Assembly: GCF_038502225.1 (NCBI RefSeq)
Contig: NC_091298.1
Location: 45,425,304 to 45,489,303 of the forward strand
Direction: 5' to 3'
Length of the DNA: 64,000 nucleotides
Origin: Cherax quadricarinatus
Taxonomy: Eukaryota; Arthropoda; Malacostraca; Decapoda; Parastacidae
Shown: positions 56,646 to 64,000 of the stretch, one piece after another
How the letters are laid out: every line of letters starts with the position of its first letter
Position numbering within the stretch: the stretch's first letter is position 1
Translations under genes and position numbers: made by a program
The notes under the pieces: generated by a model
The model's input: the letters and a program-made list of their open reading frames with translations, nothing else
Told to the model about the DNA's origin: nothing
Databases searched by the model: none

Positions 56646-57150
56646 ACAAGTAAATAAGTTTATTCAGGTATACACAAATACAGTTACATAGATTATCATA
56701 CATAGCAGTGTATGTATAGAGAACCTATGATAACCCAGAAAAGTCAGACAAAGTGACTTATTTCCAGTACCTGGCTTGGGCTTGCCATACATGATTTTTG
56801 GTAAATATTTTTTTCTTTCAGTTGTTTGTTGGGCTATCTCATTGAAACTTGGGCAATGTATGATGGAAAGATGCTTCTTAACATTCAACAAAAATAAAAA
56901 AGACGGATGATAAATATAAAGGAGTTAACTTTTCAGCCATTAGCTGCCTCTTTGCAGTATATTTTTGTATGGTTTTTATGGTTGTATTCTCATTTTTTTG
57001 GACTCCTTTGATAGAATGGAAGATATATTACAGAAATAGACATGATTTTGATTGCTTTCATGACGAAAAGTACCTTGAAATTGAGCTCAAAGTAACGGAA
57101 ATGTTCGATTTTTGCCGATGTTCTATGAACTGTGTAAGTCAAGTTGGTTA
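56646..57150. repeat. Dispersed short repeat (56646-56810, reverse) and second MITE fragment (56815-57150)
   Basis: 56650-56720 matches the 53099-53285 family (aagtttattcaggtatacac, gattatcatacatagcag). 56815-57150 repeats the 41370 and 55973 fragment (gggcaatgtatgatggaaag to aaatgttcgatttttgccga). Confidence 0.65.
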
Positions 57151-57244
57151 ATTTTATTAAGTGTATTCTAACCTAACCACTCTGTAATCCGGTAAACTCA
57201 GTAATCCGGCACACTACAGGTCCCAATGATGCCAGATTTGTGAT

Positions 57245-57520
57245 GGAGGACCTGTACTACTACTAAGTTTATTACTACTGCTGTTACTACTACTAAGGTT
57301 ACTACTACTGCTGTTATTACTACCAAGTTTATTACTACCACTAAGGTTACTACTACTGCTGTTACTACTACAAGTTTATTACTACTGCTGTTACTAATAC
57401 TAAGTTTATTACTACTGCTGTTACTACTACTAAGTTTATTACTACTGCTATTACTACCACTAAGGTTACTACTACTGCTGTTACTAATACTAAGGTTACT
57501 GCTGTTACTACTACTACCTC
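57245..57520. repeat. (TACTACTACTAAGTTTAT...) minisatellite
   Basis: Tandem units made of actactactgctgttactac plus taagtttatt or taaggttact, about 30-36 bp each, 8-9 copies. Simple-sequence derived. Confidence 0.88.
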
Positions 57521-57699
57521 TTTCTTTGTCTTCCTGACTTAGCTTTAAGGGCAGTGTTTATTTACTAATTTCTTTCTCCACTGAGCCCTCCTTTTATCAT
57601 TATTAGGCAAGCATTCAACCCATAAGGTCCATACAGCATATGAGGACTGGGAGATAATTAGGTTTGATTTCAGGAAGAGAAGGGAAGTTCACCAGCATG

Positions 57700-57870
57700 A
57701 AGACGCGTATAAACACCTCTTGGTGTATATACACAGATAAACACCTTTCAGTGTGTGTACACATAGATAAAGACCTCTTGGTGTATATACACTAAGAGAT
57801 TAACACCTGTCAGTGTATGTATACAGAGATAAACACCTTTCGGTGTATATATTCGTGATACCTCATTTTG
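57700..57870. repeat. ~40-bp minisatellite, about 4-5 copies
   Basis: Units share agataaacacct and ttggtgtatatacac with small changes (ttcagtgtgtgtacac, ttcggtgtatata). It ends about 200 bp before the Dscam exon at 58069. Confidence 0.8.
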
Positions 57871-58068
57871 TTCTAATAAATTTTACTTGTATATTCAGCT
57901 TTCATTATGTGATGTGCTAAAAGTAATTGGAAAATAATTAAGTAAATTTACATAATGCATTGGTTACTAATAACTTATATTACTGTTTATATTTAATGAT
58001 AATTCTGTTGTTTTGTACTTACCAAAAATTGCTTAGAGATATTTATGGTGTTAAACTGTGTTACTCAG

Positions 58069-58217
58069 GGTCGAGGTGCGTGAAGAATCAATCGAGGACG
58101 GACTGGTCTCAGAGTTGGCACTTACCTCGGCTGCAAGATCACATTCTGCAACCTACACATGTCATGCTGCCAATGCATTTGGTCGGGACACTCGAAACAT
58201 TGAATTGGTAGTGCAAG
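58069..58217 (+). CDS. Dscam: Dscam-family receptor, exon encoding second half of Ig9-like domain
   Basis: The 149-bp exon follows acceptor gtgttactcag, enters in phase 2 to complete an Arg codon with the AG of the previous exon, and ends in phase 1 at donor gtattg. The translation VEVREESIEDGLVSELAL ends with the second Ig cysteine in YTCHAANAFGRDT and the strand NIELVVQ. Drosophila Dscam has the equivalent REE...SSL...FTC-A-NAFG...IVQ. No further exon with an Ig or fibronectin III pattern was found downstream to 64000, so the next exon lies outside the window or in sequence I could not read. Confidence 0.87.
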
Positions 58218-58482
58218 GTATTGAACCTTTGAACTTAGTATATTAAACATTACTGCTCTAAGTTCCAATAAGTTTCAAGTATCATATAAAGAATATAGAC
58301 TACAAGTCCAACATTGGACCTAGAATTAGTTTAGTAATAAAAAGAACTTTATTTGAACAGAATAAGAGTATAATTTACTGTTTATACTGTACTATGGAGT
58401 ATACTGAGCCAGTAATAAAGGTTAACAAAGTTTAACATTACAAATATAAATAATTTATTTTTTAACTGCAGTATACAGGTAA
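58218..58482. other. Dscam intron after exon 4
   Basis: AT-rich and plain up to the LINE. Confidence 0.5.
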
Positions 58483-60093
58483 TGTATATTAAAACCTAAC
58501 AAATCCCCAGGCCCTGATGAACTGTATGCAAGGGTTCTAAATGAATGTAAAGAGGAGCTTAGTAAACCTTTGGCTAATCTTTTCAACATATCACTACAAA
58601 CTGGCATGGTACCAGATAAGTGGAAAATGGCAAATGTGATACCTATTATCAAAGCAGGTGGCAGGTCCTTACCTTCGAACTCTAGACCAATAAGCCTAAC
58701 CTCCATAGTGGGAAAATTTATTGTATCAATAATTGCCGAGGCAGTTCATAGCCATCTTGAAAATCATAAAATGATCAATGAATCTCAACATGGTTTTACA
58801 AAAGGGTGTTCCTGGCTTGTAAATTTGTTGACTTTTTCATTAAGGTATTTGAGGAGGTAGATCATGGTAATGAATATGATATTGTGTATATGGACTTCAG
58901 TAAGGCGTTTGATAGAGTTCCACACCAGAGATCACTGAGGAAAATTAAGGCACATGGAATAGGAGGAGAAATTTTTTTCCTGGATAGAGGCATGGTTGAC
59001 AAATCGGCAGCAGAGAGTTTGCATAAATGGGGAGAAATCAGAGTGGGGAAGCATCACGAGCGGTGTTCCACAGGGGTCAGTGTTGGGCCCCTTGTTGTTC
59101 ACAATCTGCATAAATGACAAAGATGAGGGAATAGATAGCGACATTAGCAAGTTTGCTGATGACACCAAAATAGGCCATCCAGTTCATTCTGGCGAGGACA
59201 TCAGAGCATTCCAGGAAGCTTTGAATAGACTGATGCAGTGGTCGAAGAAGTGGCAGATAAAGTTTGATATAGACAAATGCAAAGTTCTAAACATTGGACA
59301 GGAAAATAACCATGCCACATATAAACTAAATAATGTTGATCTTCATATTACTGATTGCAAAAAGGATTTGGGAGTTCTGGTTAGCAAGACAACAGTGCAT
59401 AAGTATTCGCAATAAAGTGAACAGAATCCTTGGCTTCATATCAAGAAGCATAAATAATAGGAGTCCTCAGGTTGTTCTTCAACTCTTTATATCCTTGGTT
59501 AGGCCTCATCTAGATTATGCTGCCCAGTTTTGGTCACCATATTACAGAATGCTCTGTGAAACGTACAAAGGAGGATGACAAAGTTGATCCCATGTATCAA
59601 AAATCTTCCCTATGAGGATAGACTGAGGGCCCTGAATCTGCACTCTCTAGAAAGGCGTAGAATTAGGGGAGATATGATTGAGGTGTATAAATGGAAAACA
59701 GGAATAAATAAAGGGGATGTAAATAGCATGCTAAAAATATCTAACCTAGACAGGACTTGCAGCAATGGCTTTAAGTTGGAAAAATTCAGATTCAGGAAGG
59801 CTACAGAAAAGCATTGGTTTGGTAACAGAATTGTGGATGAATGGAACAAACTCCCAAGTACAGTTATAGAGGCTAAAACATTGTATAATTTTAAAAACAG
59901 GTTAGATAAATATATGATTGGGTGCGGGTGGGTGTGAGTTGGGCCTGACTGGCTTGTGCTACTAGGTCAGATGCCATGCTTCTTCCTTAAGTGAATGTTA
60001 CCTGACCTGACTAGGTTTGGGCATTGACTTGGACCTGCCTTGCATGGGCCAGTAGGCCTGATGCAGTGTTCCTTCTTTCATATGTTCTTATGT
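58483..60093 (+). pseudogene. CR1-like LINE, 5'-truncated and frameshifted
   Basis: It corresponds to residue ~494 onward of the intact CR1 ORF2 (NKSPGPDELYARV), through NSRPISLTSIVGKF, YMDFSKAFDRVPHQ, SGVPQGSVLGPLLF and KFADDTKIG, to the end near DKYMIGCGWV and the 3' tail ttcttatg. Frames break near 58850, 58980 and 59400, and there is one stop near 59578. Sense orientation with Dscam, in the intron after exon 4. It is older than the intact copy at 14856. Confidence 0.87.
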
Positions 60094-60556
60094 AGTTTAC
60101 ATGTAATAATATATTGTTAAGCACAAAAGAAAGCCACTAACATGGGGTTCATTTCGTGCAGACTATTACCATTGCTTTCACACTACTTAAGAAGTAGATA
60201 TAGGTTATTAAGAGTTTTTAAATGTACAAAAAGAGGTAGCTAAGTGAACAATAGTACAATTTTAACCCTTTCACTGTCGGTGTTGTATTAATATAGCTTA
60301 CAAGCCAATGTTGGTGCTGTATGAATACCCCAAAATTCTAGCGGCTTCAAATCTAGCGAGAGAAAGCTGGTAGACCTACATGTGAGAGAATGGGTCTGTG
60401 TAGCCAGTGTGTGCAGTATAAAAAAAATCCTGCAGCATGCACTGCATAATGAGAAAAAAAAAACTCCGACGGTGTTTTTGGTATAAAACACTGACTCTGA
60501 GGTCTATTTTTGTGTGATATTTATGGTTGTATTCTCATTTTCTTGGTCTCATTTAA

Positions 60557-60769
60557 CCCGTAAATGGTCCAATCGTATATATACGTTTTTCAACATTTGA
60601 TAGTACGTACAAAAGTAGATCTTTTTTTTTTTTTAAATTTGAAAACATGTAAAAAAACTTTGATCTACCTTTTTTTATTTTTGTTATATTTGAAAATATG
60701 TAAAGAAAACATAGATCTACTTTTGGAGCATTACGCATGTGAACGTAGATCTGCTGGACCAGTTACGGG
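60557..60769. mobile_element. 213-bp TTAA-flanked mini-MITE, copy 2
   Basis: Ends CCCGTAAATGGTCC and ...GGACCAGTTACGGG, flanked by TTAA (60553-60556, 60770-60773). Nearly the same length and interior as the copy at 27140-27353. Confidence 0.87.
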
Positions 60770-60834
60770 TTAATAGAATGGAAGATATATTACAGAAATA
60801 GAGAAGATTTTGATTGGTTTCACAATGAAAAGTA

Positions 60835-62074
60835 CAGTGGACTGTCGGTTATCGGATGTAATCCGTTTCAGAAGGTCGGCCTAAAACCGAAATGGCCAAA
60901 AACCAAAATAATGTTTCCCATGAGGATTAATGTAATTATGATTAATCCATTGCAGACACCCAAAAATATTAATAAAAAATAAATTTTTTAAAGATTAACT
61001 ATAGTTTTTACATACACAAAACAATGAGAACTAAATAAAATGACTTATAAAATGGGTAAATGAACATATAAATCACTCTTACCTTTATTGAAGTCTTGTT
61101 GGCATACGCAAAACAACAGGGAGTGGAGAGAGAGGTGAGTTTATTGTTTGGAGACAGGACAAAATGCTTAAATATGATGCTATCATCAACTCTATGGCTT
61201 ATTTATCTATCACATAATAAACAATATTAATAACAGAGAAACATGATATATAATCTAGAATGAATAAAATATGTCATTACGTAGTGGTGGTGCTGTTATT
61301 GTTGGGTTTATAAGGGCTACTGACAGCATAAGCTGTACATATAGTGGTGGTGGTGGCGGCAGCAAAGGCCACCACCACTATTCACACTGAAACAATGTAC
61401 TGTACGTAATTTATAAATAAGAAATATTTACACTTTATAAATAAGAAATACTTACACCTACCTTGGAGGAGATGCAGGCATTGGTTTAGGGTGGTGGAAG
61501 ATACACCGGGCGGCGTATATTTTCAGTGACCCTATATACCTCCAACAACATTGGAGGAGTCAGTTTCGTGTCGTCCTTTTTCTGTCGCTTAGTCACTTAA
61601 CTTACTTGCTACACTATTAATGCTACACTTTATCGCTATCTGGCGCTATAGCCTTTATTGACTCCTGCTGCTTTAGTATCGTACATATCATAGAATCACT
61701 GAAGAAGGCACATTCTCCCCTCTCTTCCTCCTCCACTTTTGTACTGCTTGGAGTTCTTTCTTGAATTCTATCATGTTTCTCACTTTCTTTACTACAGGGC
61801 TGGCACTAGGAACTTTCTTTGGGCCCATTGTGGCTTATTTCACAGTTGCACTCAATCAGTAACCACAAAAAACAATGGATTATAGCAAAATGTTTGGATG
61901 AATACGTGGAATCTTCCTCAATCCCCCAGACACACACCCAGACTGACTCATGAATGCGGCGGAGCGGCAGGTGGAGGCATCCAATATGGCCAATCTCTGA
62001 AATAACGGCCAAAAAAAGCGGGTGAAAACTGAGTTGGCCAATATCTGGAATGGCTGATAACTGAGGGTCCACTG
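60835..62074 (-). mobile_element. Pogo/Tigger-type nonautonomous element (copy 4)
   Basis: 1240 bp with ends CAGTGGACTGTCGGTTATCG and ...ACTGAGGGTCCACTG, flanked by TA (60833-60834, 62075-62076). On the minus strand a short start-like frame MGPKKVPSASPVVKKVRNMI near 61830 is the Tigger N-terminus; the rest of the transposase is gone. The interior holds a reverse copy of the 190-bp satellite (about 61198-61275). Confidence 0.84.
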
Positions 62075-62785
62075 TACCTTGAAATTGAGCTCAAAGTAGC
62101 GGAAATGTTCGATTTTTGCTGATGTTCAAGAGTAAACAAATGACGTCACCGTCCAATACGTGTTCAACTGACCAGTCTAATATGCAGTCATGAATGGGTT
62201 GACATTATTTATAGAATATTACAATAATGCAGTAGTCTGCATTACAGTAAATCTTCTATTTTTTGTGTGAATAAAAATTTGAAATGGAAAGCAAGAGTAA
62301 TATAAGAGGGGCCTGGAGACATGACTAATGAACAGAGAAAATGTTATTTTAGTGCTAGGAATGTCTGCTTTGTTTATTCTAGACCCTATTTTGAAATTGG
62401 CATCTTTTGAAATTTGTGTGAAATAGGCCAAATTGCCAATTTGTGACCACTTTATTGGGTAGTTGAAATCGGTAAATGGGCAGTTTTGTGTACTCAGTCA
62501 ATAGAACAAATGGAGTTCTAGTGAAATAGCTATGAGTTTGGCTGACTGGAACAATGGAATTGGCCGAAAATAAAGCTCAAAGTGGGTGAAATCGCTGATG
62601 CTTATAAATTGCTGAGACCGCAAACTCCGCAAGAGCGTAATTCCGTAAGTTTTCCATCAAATTTCATTCTTTTGGTGTCATTACCATCAGAAAAAGATTC
62701 TCCATCATTTCATAATTTTTTTTTTTTTGAAAATTTTTCGACACTGAGAGCAAGTTTGTAAGTTGGCGTCTTGACAATGAAAGGG

Positions 62786-62823
62786 TTATGTAAATATAAT
62801 CCCAATGGGTTTAGCAGTCCCTC

Positions 62824-62858
<35 letters not shown>

Positions 62859-63089
62859 TTAAGTATGCATTAATACTTTCAAACTCATTCAGTGATTTTC
62901 AGTTTCAAACTGACTGGAAGTCTTCAGTTTATAGGATGATAGAAAGAGATGGTGATGATACAACAAGTTAGTTACAATATGAGTATAATGCAACAAGATG
63001 AGTAAATAATTTTCTTTGGTAGTTTGAGGAAGACTGGAAGTACAGGGACAGAGTTGGATGAGCTGGTTATGTTTGGTATAGCATCATGT
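62786..63089. other. Intronic sequence with (AAT)n
   Basis: An (ataat)n microsatellite at 62826-62862; otherwise nothing recognised. Confidence 0.5.
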
Positions 63090-64000
63090 TGGTTTAGTTA
63101 GGTTTGAGAGATGAGGTGCTTTATAATAGCTCTAAATTGATTGGCAGACGGGACCTTTCAATGATTTAGGCAGTGAATTCCAGATCTTAGAGCCTTTTAT
63201 CTTTCTCTCCTGCATTCCAGGGACTACAAATCATGGGACTTTAACCATTCCCAGTAATTTAGGTGCTTTATCATACATGTGCCATGAAAGTTCTCCCTAT
63301 GTTCTCCAGGTCTGCAGTTTTGCCTACTTTGTTAATTAATGCACAGCAGTATTCCAGTCTAGAGAGAACAAGTGATTTGAAGAGAACCATCATCAAATCA
63401 AATCAAATCAAGTCAAAGTTTATTCTTGATAAGGATTACAATGCGGGGTTTGCAGATTTTGGTTATTGTGTGGTTTACATGTAATAAAATACTAATTACA
63501 GAGGGGGCCACTAGAACACCTAGCAAGGCTAGGCATTTCGGGCAAACTTGGATTAATTCTTAACCCTAAATTATTACAAATTGTGGAGTAAGTTGACTAA
63601 ATACTAAGTGACTAAATACTAGTTTGTGAGTTTAGCAATGTGAATGCTTTTGTTATGGCACAATACATAGTTTCTATATTGGAGTATCACAGACAAACTT
63701 GTGACTAGTTAGGAATCATTATTTTAAGATTAAGATACGTATTTCTGTGCTTATAGTCAAATGGGTGAGTGAGTGAGTGTAAGTGTGAACCACCAGGTGG
63801 TTTTTATGTAGTTAGTTGACGGGGTGTATCATGGGCTTGGCATCCCTAGTTTTGAAGGTTCTCATTATCCATCCTCTCATTTTCCTAGCAAATATGGTAG
63901 ATACATTGTTGTGATCTTTGAAAGTGAGATCCTCTGACATTATCACTCACAGGTCCTTCACAGTAGTTCTTTGCTCTATTGTGTGGTTGGAATTTGTTTT
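63090..64000 (-). pseudogene. Degenerate LINE B fragment, split by a Rex1-type 3' end
   Basis: 63100-63387 and 63832-64000 read the LINE B C-terminal region on the minus strand (WIMRTFKTRDAKP near 63832-63890, LVLSRLEYCC-like near 63350). 63388-63831 is a 3' end of the 48793-type LINE (aggattacaatgcggggttt ... ttagttgacggggtgtatc) with a (TTGAT)n-like tail. The window ends inside LINE B. Confidence 0.75.

Larger units (their letters stand above)
60266..62785 (+). mobile_element. TTAA-type MITE, copy 4, with two nested elements
   Basis: Left end CCCTTTCACTGTCGG after TTAA (60262-60265), right end ...TTGACAATGAAAGGG followed by TTAT (62786-62789), one base off TTAA. The MITE interior is continuous once 60557-60769 and 60835-62074 are removed. 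Confidence 0.8.

Noticed and set aside
58218..64000. Further Dscam exons (fibronectin III)
   Set aside because: No ORF between suitable splice sites gives a fibronectin III pattern; the interval is LINE, MITE and plain intron.

Overview
The window reads as a piece of a large, repeat-rich arthropod genome, most likely a decapod crustacean (a crayfish-type genome is my best guess, from memory of similar interspersed repeats; not proven here). There are no prokaryotic operons. The only host gene I can support is a Dscam-family immunoglobulin-superfamily receptor on the + strand. Four short exons (26533-26655, 27662-27886, 37963-38110, 58069-58217) have clean AG/GT borders and compatible phases (1-1, 1-1, 1-2, 2-1). 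They encode two consecutive Ig domains that match the Ig8-Ig9 region of arthropod Dscam proteins. Upstream exons and the downstream exons (fibronectin III and beyond) are not in the window.

Almost everything else is intronic or flanking repeat DNA, heavily nested. From left to right: a 51-bp minisatellite (1-1637); a TTAA-flanked MITE (1674-2729); a pogo/Tigger-type element (3216-8280) carrying a nearly intact non-LTR retrotransposon ('LINE A'); a second LINE A in opposite orientation (8381-13545), split by a TA-flanked DNA element (10451-12020); 'LINE B' (13733-21490), split by a TTAA MITE (14440-19629), itself split by a full-length CR1-like element with two intact ORFs (about 14856-18985); a second Tigger-type element (21705-25962) carrying a second LINE B; Dscam exons 1-2; 'LINE C' (28040-33205), split by a TTAA MITE that holds a third LINE B; and a mosaic of old LINE A pieces in both orientations (33206-37440) with a tRNA-derived SINE.

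After Dscam exon 3 come a gag-like LINE ORF1 remnant (38560-40090), a LINE A copy lacking its 3' half (41934-43337), and a Ty3/gypsy element with LTRs, a polypurine tract and a 5-bp target duplication (44732-47993) inserted in another LINE ORF1. These are followed by a Rex1/CR1-type LINE 3' half (48790-50510), a 190-bp tandem satellite broken by two DNA elements (50560-54135), a palindromic 17-bp minisatellite, and assorted small repeats. Exon 4 is followed by a 5'-truncated CR1 copy (58483-60093), a MITE holding two other elements (60266-62785) and LINE fragments to the window end.

The nesting gives a relative chronology of insertions. The most unusual structures are: a near-identical head-to-head LINE A pair; Tigger-type elements whose coding region has been invaded by a CAG-type repeat and a SINE-derived segment; a 50-bp perfect palindrome inside those elements; a stop/start overlap in the intact CR1; and a MITE flanked by CTAG rather than TTAA. 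I found no clearly new multi-gene system.
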